DNA from: Chloranthus sessilifolius
Taxonomy: Eukaryota > Streptophyta > Magnoliopsida > Chloranthales > Chloranthaceae
Assembly: GCA_021018995.1 (NCBI GenBank)
Contig: CM037588.1
Location: 83,735,765-83,799,764, forward strand
DNA length: 64,000 nt
Direction: 5' to 3'
Shown here piece by piece: positions 12,843 through 23,340 of this stretch (within the stretch, counting starts at the first letter, position 1; every line of letters begins with the position of its first letter). The notes beneath the pieces were generated by a model. It was not told where the DNA came from and searched no databases. It worked only from the letters and a program-made list of their open reading frames with translations. A program made the position numbers and the translations under genes.

Positions 12843-12847
12843 ACAGC
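12843..12847. repeat. Target-site duplication ACAGC, right of element A
   Basis: This is an exact match to 2716-2720. It shows that the DNA at 2715 and at 12848 was contiguous before element A inserted. Confidence 0.85.
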
Positions 12848-14924
12848 CTCCAATCATGCTCTAGGTCCTTGAGAGTCCCTTTTCCGCGAGCGTTTAGTAC
12901 TTTGAAATGCTAGAGTATCCCCCACGCGAAACCACGCCTAGGATAGTCGGCTGGGTAGTAAACGCGACTCCTTCTCCCGAGCGAGCTGAATGCATTATAC
13001 AGGAAGGATTAATGCGTGATAGCATAAACCAGCCAAAATGCATAAGGGAAAACCTAACATCATACTTACCACTTCAGCCTCCCAGAGATCTGCAATATGG
13101 TAATAGTCATCTACCTGCTGAAAGGCTAACTCATAAACCTACAAAAGGGGGAAGAATAAAAAGGTCAGTAGCACGAAAAGACGAAAGAAGGCATGTTACC
13201 AATAGAAAAGAACTCACCCCTGGGATCAACTCGGGGGGAGGAACTCTAAATGCCTTGATAGAAAGATGGGCACACTCTGCCACATCAGCACATAAGCCGG
13301 AAAGAAACTCACCATCCATGCACCTAAAAGCACCCTGGGTCCCTGCGATAGATGCCCCGACACAAGAAGCATCCGAAGGTCCTGCACATGTCTCCTCTGG
13401 TAGTCCCACCTCTGTACTCACACTAGGTCCCATCACCTCATCAAACCTAAATTAAAAAAGGAGAGAAAGAGAACCAATCAGCAAAGCGCTATCTTAGTGA
13501 ATAAAGGTTGAATCAACAGGCAAATGATAGATAAGAGAAGTACCTGGCCCCGTGAACTTGATATGGGGCTAAGGCTGCATCAAAAGAATGGAGGATATCA
13601 GATCCTGGATTAAAGAGCATGAACTAAAAAAAAAAGAGAAGAAGAGACTAAAAAACTTTTTCTACCTGGCTGGCAAGCCCGAAGTTAGAGATGTGGGAAT
13701 GCTGCTAATGGAGTAACCCACTGCAGGTCGCATCACCTTGCATCTCGTACCAGATACGACTGGACCCCTGCACCTGGATGAGACGTTCCCCTCTGATATA
13801 AAAAATCACATCAGGACTCCCCTCGTTGGCCTGGTCCTCATCACTTGATGAATTCTAGGCCATCCTGAAATGAGATACACTGCCAAAATGTTAAAGGATG
13901 ATGAGCCAGAGTATATGCTACACTTGTCAAAAGGATCATGGAACCCAACGAAGGTAAGTATGTCTCGTTCATACCGGAATATTCAAGAAAATAAAAAAAA
14001 AAAAGAAAAAAAAAACAACAATAAAAACAACAAAACAAAAATAAATATAAATATAAAAATCTCTTTACCAAGAAAAATCAATGTTTTCTTAACCCACATG
14101 TTTTCAAAAAGATCACCATCAATCAAAATTTTACCAAAATCCATTCCAAAAGAGCATACACATCACCGATTCAATCAAAGGCATTTTGTTTCCCCAAAAA
14201 AATCCTTTTTATCTTAGCCGTAAATACATTGATAAAATAAAGAAAAAGAAAGTCAAGAAAACCCAAAAGAGGGGGCATGATTCACCTAATTTTTCACCAA
14301 AATCCCTTCAAATACACATAGAATCACAATAGGGATCACATTTGCAGGAAGAAACACCCCTTTAATCATCTAGATGCAAGAACCCTAACCACATTTGCAT
14401 AAGATCAAAGAAATTTAAAAAAAAAAAGGGTTTTTAGAATGATTACCTTGATAAAAGTTTATGCCCTAGGTCCAGTGTGGAGTACGCATTCGATTGAAGA
14501 TAACGACATCGGCACAATGTCGAGGTTTTGATTTAGATCTAGGAAGCACAACGTAGGACTCCCGTTTCGATTTGGAGAGAGGGAGAAGAGAAAATTTTTA
14601 CAAAAATGAGTATTTTCGGGTCCGTGGTCGTCCTCGGCCGTTTTAAACCCCCTTTTGGCCTACCATATGTAATACATATGCTAGGCTTATTTTTGCCCCC
14701 GTTGAACTTTGTTTCATTTGTTTGGGGGGATGGCTCGGTGGGCAGATTTGAATGGTCAGCCCATGGAGTTACACATGTTCCCAAAAAGTGGATTGACCTT
14801 CATTTAATCCGCTCGGGAAATGGTGCTAAAATAAAAATGTTTAGAGGTCAATGAGCACACTCAAAAACCTCGAACAAACATCAAAAACAAAAAAAAAAAA
14901 ATACATATATATATATATATACAT

Positions 14925-14979
<55 letters not shown>

Positions 14980-15586
14980 CATATAAATGTGATAAACATA
15001 AAATAATAGAAATATGTTGCTTAAGAAAAAAGGGCATGCACTCCTAAAAAGCGTTGCAAAAACAATATTTGCTCCGCTCGGGTAGTTGTACAAAATTAAT
15101 CGTGGGATCAATGGGTTCGCCCAAAAATCTCGAACCCTACCTCGCGCACCCGTGACCAATCAAATGGGGCAATCAATGCCTCGTAAGGTTGCCCACAAAC
15201 TGTGGATATTCGCGTCATTTGCTTTACACCCATCTTGAAGTATAGGTTAATCACCCCCCCACTTACCGTGTTGTCTTGTTCAAAATGGAACTCAAACATC
15301 ACCAATCATGTCAAGAAGCAAATGTTTTTTCCCAATATTTTGGGCTTTCGCAACTTGGACCACCTCAGTCATGCCCAGTAATGTCGTTATGCGCTTGGAG
15401 ATCAATAGCCTTGAGGAATGGATGTTTCTCCCAACATACAAGGCTTTCGTTTACTCACCATGTTATCATCTGATGTTTGAGGTTTGTTTTTGAATACGAT
15501 GGACCCGTTAGCGTGCCTTGGGCCTCTTCGGGCATCTCTTTCTTTGGCATGCGATCATTAGTGATCGAATACCAAAGAGGGACATC
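12848..15586. other. Unresolved, probably Tat-related repeat DNA
   Basis: No intact gene is seen. A 182-codon open frame at 12907-13455 has no motif I recognise. The part at 14450-14890 reads on the minus strand like the leader or LTR of a Tat-type element (CCGAGCGGATT-like phrases, a 'ctctctcc' run and 'ggacctagggcataaac'). A second 'cccgagcgg' phrase lies near 15075. The stretch ends in a purine-rich tract (15571-15586) next to a Tat-like LTR start. I treat it as fossil retroelement DNA of uncertain structure. Confidence 0.4.
14905..14974. repeat. (AT)n microsatellite
   Basis: Mostly alternating AT, interrupted by a 'catatcat' segment near 14922-14930. It lies next to an A-rich run. Any open frame through it is low-complexity and not a gene. 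Confidence 0.9.
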
Positions 15587-15790
15587 TGTAGACACCTAAA
15601 TTTGACCTAAGGCCCGATTAACTTACACTTCGAGAAAGGCATACCCCCCGAGCTTCTGAGAGCACTTCCCGAAGCCTCAAAACTTAACCCAAACCCTTAA
15701 AAGCCTATCCCCGATCCTTAGGAGTCAACCCTAATGATCGGAGTTGATTGTGTGGAACTAGAATGAGGGCCATTTGTCATAGTTTTCTAC
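15587..15790 (+). mobile_element. Start of a Tat-type LTR with preceding polypurine tract
   Basis: TGTAGACACCTAAATTTGACC at 15587 is the common start of Tat-lineage LTRs in plants. It is preceded by a purine-rich tract, ACCAAAGAGGGACATC (15571-15586). This is the expected 3' junction of a plus-strand element, matching the orientation of the pol fragment at 488-2450. The far end of the LTR is not clear, so the end given is approximate. Confidence 0.45.
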
Positions 15791-16376
15791 TAGACTATAG
15801 TATCAAGATTAACTAAAAATAAACCCATGTACAAAAACCAGCTCCATAGAAAAATTTTGCAACTGAAGTCTGTGCTCTCTAAAGAAGTTGGATTCACCTC
15901 ACAAAATGAGGATTGAGCAGCCCTAAGATCTCAAGAAACCCGACATGTTCCCTCCCACCAAAGTTGTTCTTCAGCTTTTCATCACAGATTATGATCTTTT
16001 TGTTTTACAGGTCCTTCAAAAAGAAAATAGATAAAAGATAGTCGGTACCCAAATTCATGGAGAATCAATCAAATGAAGCAACAACTAGTTACATATTAGA
16101 TATCAAATTCTTGGCATGATAAAAATCAGAATTTCCTAAGTTTAGAAGAAGAAGAACCCTCCATAAATATTAGATGTTGAAAATAAAGATCACGTCATTA
16201 GAGCACAAAAAACTACTACGACAGAGGTCCCTCAACATTATTTGCACCAAGCATCACCAACATCATACTAATAAGCAAAAAAATTAATTAGAAAATCTAA
16301 ATGAAAAATAAAAATCGTGCAATTTAAATTTATAATGGAAAATTAAAAGGAGTTTGTTTTCTGGTTTCTTCTGTTG
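15791..16376. other. Intergenic DNA, nothing recognised
   Basis: This is AT-rich sequence without a recognisable domain, repeat end or RNA gene. It lies directly upstream of the CLE-like exon. A pyrimidine-rich stretch ending in TTTTACAG is present near 16003-16010, which could be an acceptor site, but no exon with a signal peptide is obvious. Confidence 0.4.
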
Positions 16377-16577
16377 ATGCTTTTACACTCCAAGGCCTCA
16401 TGTTATGCAGATGGGTTTGGTGGATTTGGCAGATTGAGACATGGGTCTGGTGCTGATTTGGGTCTTGTTGAGTCTAAAGATATGTATGGAGGTGATAGGG
16501 ATGAAGATGGTTATAGTTTTTATGGTGTTGGAAAGATAAAAGTTTATCCAGGTCCTAATCCTCTACATAATAGATAG
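16377..16577 (+). CDS. Possible CLE-type signalling peptide precursor, C-terminal exon or small gene
   Basis: The frame ends in KIKVYPGPNPLHNR followed directly by a stop. The last residues fit the CLE peptide consensus R-x-V-P-S-G-P-N-P-L-H-N at V3 and at G6 to N12, and end with the extra Arg seen in several CLE precursors. CLE peptides are cleaved from secreted precursors and bind leucine-rich-repeat receptor kinases. Ahead of the motif is a glycine-rich then acidic linker (GGDRDEDGYSFYG), also usual for such precursors. No signal peptide is visible in the 66 residues from the ATG at 16377. TTATGCAG just before GATGGGTTTGG could be a splice acceptor, so this may be a last exon or a remnant. 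An AATAAA lies at 16704. Positions 4 and 5 of the motif (Y-P) are unusual. The family call is by motif only. Confidence 0.42.
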   Translation: MLLHSKASCYADGFGGFGRLRHGSGADLGLVESKDMYGGDRDEDGYSFYGVGKIKVYPGPNPLHNR

Positions 16578-17193
16578 AAGAGTTGTTTTTAAATTTTTTC
16601 CTTATTATTACTTTATGAAAAAGTTGTTGCTTGAAGTTTTGTTGGATTGTTGTTTAGGAATGTGGTAATCTTGCAATTGTATATGGAAGTAATTTGTTAT
16701 TGTAATAAATTTTGTTTGTCATATACAGCAATTTGTTAAGAGTTTCAAATAATTTTTGTTTGTACTTGCTCTATTTTGTCTACTAAATGTCTGATTTCAA
16801 TACTTTTTTCAACTACAATGTAGAAACACATTAGCTGCTTCTTCTTCTTCTAGCCTTAAAGTGATTCTGCTAAGTCTCTAAATGCTTGAAGAAATAAAAT
16901 CAGTTTTCTAAAATAAAAAAAAAATAAACCAAATCAATTATTTTGTGGAAAATGCCTAACAAAATCAGTTTTCTAAAAATAAATAAAAAAAGAAACAAAA
17001 TCAATAATTTTTGTGGAAAAGGCCTAGTTCGAATACACAGATGAACTATGCGTTCGAATGCATAGTCCCGGACTCCCAGGCCTTATATGTATTACTAAAG
17101 AGACTACAATATATATGGTAGCTACAGACTGCAGCAGTGCTGCGGACTAATGCAGTGCTTACATGGAGGTCTGGATGGCAATTTCATTGGAAG
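16578..17193. other. 3' flank of CLE-like exon; short tandem duplication and palindrome
   Basis: A T-rich sequence typical of a plant 3' untranslated region follows the stop, with AATAAA at 16704-16709. A ~65-bp tandem duplication lies at 16897-17026. A 22-bp near-palindrome lies at 17045-17066. Nothing else is recognised. Confidence 0.5.
16897..17026. repeat. Two-copy tandem repeat, ~65 bp unit
   Basis: Copies at 16897-16960 and 16961-17026 both start with AAAATCAGTTTTCTAAA and end with TGTGGAAAA.GCCTA. The A-run lengths differ slightly between them. It is a local duplication with no further copies seen nearby. Confidence 0.8.
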
Positions 17194-17617
17194 TTAGGTG
17201 TTTTTCTCTCGGATCTGCACCAATAAAGGATGACATAATATAAATAAAAATGTACAAAGGAAATAAGAAACAAACGTATCCAAGCAAGTTGCAGACAAAT
17301 AGAGACAATGGGAAGCAGCAATGATGAACTCATAAATCCATCCATGAAACCAACCACCGGTAGCAGCGCATAGGATCACATTTTGCACCTCCGCGGTTGA
17401 CAACAGGGTTCCCACAAATAGAGTAAATGTGGCCTCAAACCTTAAAGAGAGACAAAATTCAGCTTCCCCCTCAATAGGGAATTTGAAAATGTTAATAACC
17501 CCACCACCATTCCCCCTAGTTACTCTGCCCAAGCCATTTGTGTTTGTATTACCCATAGAGCAGCCATCAAAATTCAGTTTTAGCTGTCCCCCAAGCAGCA
17601 TATCATTTTTCCTTTAA
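17194..17617 (-). pseudogene. Decayed RNase H-like (RVT_3 type) fragment, probably from a LINE
   Basis: On the minus strand the frame begins near LKLNFDGCSMGNTNTNGLGR, then VTRGNGGGVINIFKFPI. This matches the start of the plant RNase H-like domain found at the C-terminus of many LINE polyproteins and in free-standing RVT_3 copies, where the pattern is KLNFDGCS.GNPGPSG.GGVIRD. The aspartate of FDG would be the first catalytic acid. The remaining catalytic motifs are not seen; the frame runs on into unrelated hydrophobic sequence. The fragment is short (about 70 recognisable residues against 120-130 for the family), so it is a remnant. Confidence 0.6.
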
Positions 17618-18289
17618 TTGTTTAATGACTCACCTGATCGCTAGAACAGAACTGCAATTGCATCAGAGATCAGCACACATGGAAGATAAATATTTGTAAA
17701 CCAGGCCCTTCTAAGTATATGATCTTATTGGCTCAATAAGAGATTCACACTCCCAATTCCTTAAAACTTTCATTTTTCCCTTTCCATCGGTAAACTTTGT
17801 AATATCAAGGAAGCACACAAACTAGGACAAAGAATCAAAAAGAAAAATATGCAGATGTTATGACCCACTGATGGGGATATCCGATTCTTAATATGAACAA
17901 CAAAATTCCCTAAGTTATATTATGTTGTAAGACCATCTCCATGGATGACCTTGCAATCCTTTACTTTCTTCATTCCTTTTATCTTAAAAAATAATCAATG
18001 TGCATCTCGCTAGATCTGTTCTTAAAAGTTGGAGGATATTCTTCTCATCTGAAGGTTTCTGTTTGCTATTTCATATCTCAAAAGTTCCATGATGACATTG
18101 TAATCTTTATAGATAAACCTTGTCAAATATGGCTATAGGTCAACAAAAAGTCATTGCTAGAAGTTCCTTTATTTTAATATAAAGGAGGAGTGCGCCTTTT
18201 CAACTACTCTAATCCAAAGAAAAGGGGTTGAGCCCCTTTATCATAAATTTCAGTCTAAATAAACTAATCCAAAGAGACATCAGCTCTTT
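17618..18289. other. Intergenic DNA, nothing recognised
   Basis: This is AT-rich sequence with no coding or repeat signature that I can support. It ends at the outer edge of the element E LTR. Confidence 0.4.
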
Positions 18290-20925
18290 TGAGACAGCCC
18301 AGATTTTCGCACTCGAAAACTCGTGCCATCAGGATCATCATAACTGATAATCCCCAGAATAAAACACACATGTGTCTGCTCATGTAGCGAAAATCAGAGC
18401 TGACACTATCTAAAAAGGTACATAGAGTCATCATATATGGCACAAAAAGAAAGAGAAGTAAAAATATATACTAAAAATTTAAGTATACATCCTCAAAAAG
18501 GAAACAACGAGAACCACTGGTGATGGCCATTCATCACCCAAAATAATGGTTCCCAATAATAGTTTCAATAAGATGTATACGCAAAAAAAAATGTAGCTAC
18601 AAATAGTGCAGAAAAAAGTGATCCACCAGGCTTAATAATCCAGACATCATACAAAACTCCCAAAAAAAAAACAAGTCAAATACCCAAACTAGTGGTAGTA
18701 CTCGTCAGTGGGGCCTCCTCCTCCTCGGCCTCAACCTTAGGATGGTAATCGGGATCGCTCTCGGTGCCCGCAACACCTGCCTCAGAACCTGAGACATAAG
18801 TCGGGAGTGAGCTACATCTAAGCCCAATAGAAGAAACTCAATTTTAATGCATTTTAAACTATAAAATATGGTGTCAGAACATATCTCAGAATAGATAATC
18901 AAGAACAGATCATTCAAACTAAATTGTCAAATAACAGATGCAAAGATTTAAATGACAAAACAGATGCAGAAGTTTCAAATAACAGGGAGCAGATAAAGAT
19001 AACCAGAATCATATTTGTATTCAGAATTTTCAAATGACATGCATAATCTCATTAAGTGGCTTAAATTTTTTACTTAAATAACTCTCGTGAATATAGCACG
19101 TAGTAGCCATATGTTTGCCAATGAGTAACCCTGACCATCGTCGTTCAATGAACAATTGCAGGAATGCAACAAGCCTTTGCGTAATGAGAGCAACTTGTGC
19201 CAAGTATATCACAGAATAGATATACAGATATCTCGCCGTGTCGGTCGTGGATATCCTGCCATGTCAGGGGGATTCGTCACATAAACTTTAAATCAAATGC
19301 ATATACGTATATATCGAGGATCAGGTGTCAGACATGACAAGAATTGGAATGACAGATCTTTCATATATATGCAACACATACTTAAAAAAAATAATCGAAA
19401 ATCATGCGTTAGGATACAGATATTAGGTATCCATGAGATCAGAATCAAATGCAAGTTCAGTTGAATTTCTCCTACCTTAATCGCGTCTTTCTAAGCAAAT
19501 CCAAAGCTTCTTTAAGAGTCTCGATTTTAACCTAGACCATACGTACATTGTACTAAGTGTCAGAACATCAACTGGTATGATGTACAGCAGTGTTTTCCCA
19601 TAAAACCAAAGCAAACCAAGACATGGGAATTCAATCGATCATGTTCCCTATTTGATCGATCAAATTCACCATTCGATCAATCATTCTTATAGTTTGATCG
19701 ATCGGATCTCAGAATTCAACATATACTAAACAGGGGAATTCGATCGATCAACTTCCTTATATGATCGATCGGATACTCAATTTGATCGATCAATTCTCAA
19801 ATTTGATCGATCGAATCATTCAGAGCTTGAAATCACAATTTTCAAACTTCCTGTTTATATACTGTTATATATAATTTGATCGATCATTTTCTCAAAATGA
19901 TTGATGAGATTCTCAACTTGATTGATCAATTTCCAATTTGATCGATAGTTCCTCACTTGATCGATCATTTTCATATTTGATCAATCAATCCTAGATTCGA
20001 TCGATCAAATCTCAAATTTGATCAATCGGATTTATCGGCCTTTAACCTCCAGAAAAACACCCTTCTGTTATATAAGATATTATATAATTTGATGGATCAT
20101 TTCTTAAATTTGATTGATCTGATTACAATTTGATCGATCAAATACTAAATTTGATCGATCGGATATTACAGTTTCTTTCATCAATGTTGTTTGTTAATTT
20201 TGACCTATTTCATCTCTAACTCTTTATGATGCTTTGCAAATCATACAAGCTCATGCCTCATCACATTTAAAGCATCAAAATTATTCAAAGCATGTAATAA
20301 CTCACCTCTTTAAAGTTGCTTCTGTGATCCAAGGCAACCTTGACTTGATGTGGATTTCAGATATGAAATTCGAGATTTGTCGCCGTTTGCGATCCGCAGG
20401 AACAGATGCGCGGCTCCTCGTCAACACACAGAATTGGTTAACTTCTCCCAGGACAAGCACGATGTACCAACGTCTCTCGTCACTCTCCTTCACACTTCTT
20501 AGATTAGATTCACTAAGGATTTAGAGGTTCTTCAACCTTGGTTTCGCAAGAGAAAAATCTTCAAAAACCCCATTTTCTTGGCTACAGGTCAATACTGAAT
20601 GCAGGGGAAAAAGAGTAGAGAAAGAATTCTAACTCCCTTCCTTCCCTTATAAGCTAAACCAGAGAAATATCTTTGATATTTCTATTTTTCAAGTTAAAGT
20701 TTCGGTATTGAGTACATACACCATACCTAGGTGCGTATCATTCTACAGGAGGTCTAATCAAGCCTCAGATTTCTATCACACGTGACACATGGATTCATAC
20801 ACTTATAGATTAATAATATGGATAGCAATACTATTATAATAAAATTTTAAATTTTGTCTTGATTTCTGTGTTGGGCACGCATACCAAAGCAGTTAAGTTT
20901 ATTTTAGAAATTTTAGGTTATTACA
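18290..20925 (-). repeat. 3' LTR of element E
   Basis: On the minus strand it starts TGTAATAACC at 20925, directly after a polypurine tract, and a plausible end is GGGCTGTCTCA at 18290. The inner boundary is firm. The outer one rests only on the TG...CA rule, because the partner LTR is missing. It contains the dense GATCGATC array at 19631-20165. Confidence 0.65.
19631..20165. repeat. Array of ~20 GATCGATC-type palindromes in the element E LTR
   Basis: About 20 copies of TTTGATCGATC or one-base variants occur in 535 bp, with variable spacing of about 15-60 bp. Two right-hand contexts tend to alternate: ...GATCGATCAA(A/T)T and ...GATCGATCGGAT. The spacers are not related to each other. This is far above chance for an 8-mer palindrome. 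Confidence 0.9.
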
Positions 20926-20943
20926 TTCTCCCCTCCTTAAGAA
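20926..20943 (-). promoter_or_regulatory. Polypurine tract of element E
   Basis: On the minus strand AAGGAGGGGAGAA directly precedes the LTR start TGTAATAACC. This is the usual form in Tekay/Del elements and primes plus-strand synthesis. Confidence 0.8.
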
Positions 20944-20954
20944 TTTTCATCCTA

Positions 20955-22430
20955 AAAAATGTTAGACATACATAAGTAGGTGCAGGTCGACTGGGTCTAG
21001 GTGGTAGAGTACGGTAGTCGCGAGGGTCTCCAAAGTGCAGGTGAGCGTGACCAATCATGGGCATAGCAGTAGTAGAGAATGCTTGCTGCATCAACGGTAA
21101 AAGCATACCCTCGTGAAAGTCCAACCGCCGATGCACCTGATGGTTGTGCTCCTCCATCCCATCCAAGCACTCATGAATCCGCCGATTGCTTTCGATGAGC
21201 GCAACTATAGCAACAGCGATGTCAGTGGTGGGTGCCTCGCGACGTCTAGATGTCCAAGCATGAGTAGGATGCAGGTCAAATAGGAGCTGGTCTAGCAAGC
21301 ACGTCACCCGAGGTGGAAGGTTAGGTTGTGCCTCCCCTAGATATGGAGCTTGCACTACAGGCTCGACCGCTGCTTGGTCTCGTATCACACCCCCCTCTTC
21401 AGGTAATCTCCTCACCAAGAGGTTATAGCTCTTCAATTAGTCTTTGAGCTTAAAGATTTTAACATTGTTATTTAGTCTCAGTTCCCCAGTAGCCATACTC
21501 TACTCGGCGCGTACCGCATTATACTGCTCACCCATGCGCATAATCAAATGAGCATACGGTATTTCCTTCTTCAAAATCGCCTTCTTTTCAACCATACTAT
21601 CCTTAGCATTTATGATGCCATCAATGACTACGTCCGCAACCGACAACCAATGATTCTCAAACGCTGAAAACAACGCTTGCTGGATAACCCCGCTACGCTC
21701 AGACTTGTGTAAAAATGATATATTGTGCACTTGATAAAAGTATCAAGCATTCATAAGTTATCAGGGAGCTGAGCTCGGGTAATTGATTGACCCGATCCCT
21801 GTTGACCATGTGTTATTTTGGCAATGACGTCTTGGAATGGCACATCTTTGATATAGGGTGCCGACAGACCACAAGTCTCGACATACCCTGGTAGGCATTG
21901 TAAGGCCGCGGCGACGTGAAATTGGTTAAACTTATACTCGAGCCCATCGATTTTGGTGGTCAATTGATGACGATCACTGCCCCACCTAAGGTATTGATAG
22001 AATAGTTGAACTATTCTAGGGCAAAAATGTTTATGCATAGGTTGCAACCCGAGTTTGGTAACATAACCGACCATCCAATCCATTTCGGGTCGGTCATCGA
22101 AGAGTGTAGGGTTAAAAGAATACTCGGGCAAAAAGGTTTTAGAAGCCCACTAATCCTTTAAATGTTCCCGAACAATTTGTGGTGGTTGTTGGGGTTGAAC
22201 AGGTGGCACAATCGATTCGGGTGGTGCCAGGGGTTGCACAATAGGTTGTGCGACCAGTTTGACGGGCGGCACAGATGCACGAACCAGCGACATAGGGACC
22301 TTGCACGAAGCATTCTTAGTTCACGGTCCCATATTTTGAAATGTGTAAAAAAGCACAAAAATCCTCAAAGAAAACAGAGAAATTTGGGTTCTACCGGTCT
22401 GGAAGGTCGAGGCGCAATCCACTGAGCGAA
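20955..22430 (-). mobile_element. Third-ORF region of element E, between pol and polypurine tract (fossil part)
   Basis: The minus strand encodes a proline-rich start (near 22320-22160), then a segment with CPRIVQLFYQYLRWG and FNQFHVAAALQCLPGY (near 22130-21750). Near 21430-20960 is a charged, coiled-coil-like part (VALIESNRRIHECLDGMEEH). The middle segment corresponds to YPRLVQLFYQHIRV and VLGIPAAFDPSCGY in the Athila element F third ORF, so the same protein family occupies the env position in both. No signal peptide or membrane anchor is seen. The part is broken, with a few breaks. It sits between the usual pol end and the polypurine tract, so it looks like an acquisition by this chromovirus family or an insertion. 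Confidence 0.6.
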
Positions 22431-22568
22431 ATGCGAAGCTTCGATGGCCGGAAATAACCGCAAAATGCACTTCGAACCCAAAGAAAGAAAGGGAACCTCG
22501 AACAATTGGGTATCCTAATTGTGCGAATGAGAAAATAAATTCGCACCATTCGTCAACTTAAATCATAA

Positions 22569-22818
22569 ATTCGATCAATCAATGTTCAAATATGATCGAT
22601 CGGATTCCAATAGAAATGCCCTAACCCAACAAATTTGATCGATCAATTCCTAAAATTGATCGATCAGATTGGCATTTGATCAATCAATTCTGAACTTTGA
22701 TCGATTGGATGTTTCCAAAAACATAACAGAGCCCAATAACATTTGATCGATCAATTTTCTAGATTGATCGATCGGATAGCTATTTGATCGATCAAATCAC
22801 AAATTTGATCGATCGGAT
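22569..22818. repeat. Array of 10 GATCGATC-type palindromes upstream of the element E third ORF
   Basis: Ten copies occur in 250 bp, and they alternate strictly between a ...ATCAA(A/T)T context and a ...AT(C/T)(G/A)GAT context. The first is TTCGATCAATCAAT and the last TTTGATCGATCGGAT. Read on the minus strand this lies just upstream of the third-ORF region and downstream of pol. The same two-context word set is used in the LTR array. Confidence 0.9.
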
Positions 22819-23039
22819 TTGACAGCAAAGTTGTTTCCAGATTTATAGGTTTTAAACCCTTGTTAACTTAGTTTGAGGAACCATAAGTTATCTCCCAATG
22901 TTATAGCAGTATTATATGCAAGGTATACAGGTATAAAATTCTCCTAATTTGATTTAACAAGGATACAGTACAATAATGAATTATATCCAAACTTAAAAAA
23001 ATTACCTCGCATATCAGTTAAAAAAATATGGGTATTGTT

Positions 23040-23340
23040 CGCGAATTTCAGCTTCGCATTCCCAGGTAGCCTCTACAGCAGAATGGTTCTACCACTTAAT
23101 TAATACTAGTGGAATCAACTTAATCCGCAATACTTGTTCTTTACGATCTAAGATCTGCATAGGTTCCTCAATCAGAGTCAAATCTTCTTGAAGCTCAATA
23201 GGCTGAAAATCCAAAACATGGGTTGGATCTTTCACGTATTTCCTCAGTATAGAAACGTGGAATACGTTATGCATGCTTGCCAGTTGTGGAGGCAGAGCAA
23301 TCCGATATGCAACCTCTCCAACTTGACCCAGCACCTCAAA
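23040..23340 (-). mobile_element. Integrase C-terminus and chromodomain of element E (fossil part)
   Basis: The minus strand reads VAYRIALPPQLASMHNVFHV, then SILRKYVKDPTHV and ILDRKEQVLRIKLIPLVLIKW. The motif NVFHVS.LRKY and the following segment are the integrase tail and chromodomain of Tekay/Del chromoviruses. In this group the chromodomain directs integration toward marked chromatin. Confidence 0.85.

Noticed and set aside
12907-13455. 182-codon open frame
   Set aside because: No motif recognised, and it lies in DNA that looks like decayed retroelement sequence. Not supported as a gene.
14926-15159. Open frame with a long Ile/Tyr run
   Set aside because: Translation of the (AT)n microsatellite.
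18705-18917. 70-codon minus-strand open frame with an Arg-rich end
   Set aside because: Lies inside the element E LTR and shows no domain or similarity to other frames in the window.
19631-20165. GATCGATC array considered as a CRISPR or a simple satellite
   Set aside because: The sequence is a plant nuclear one, repeat units are only 8-15 bp, and spacing is irregular. Neither description fits.
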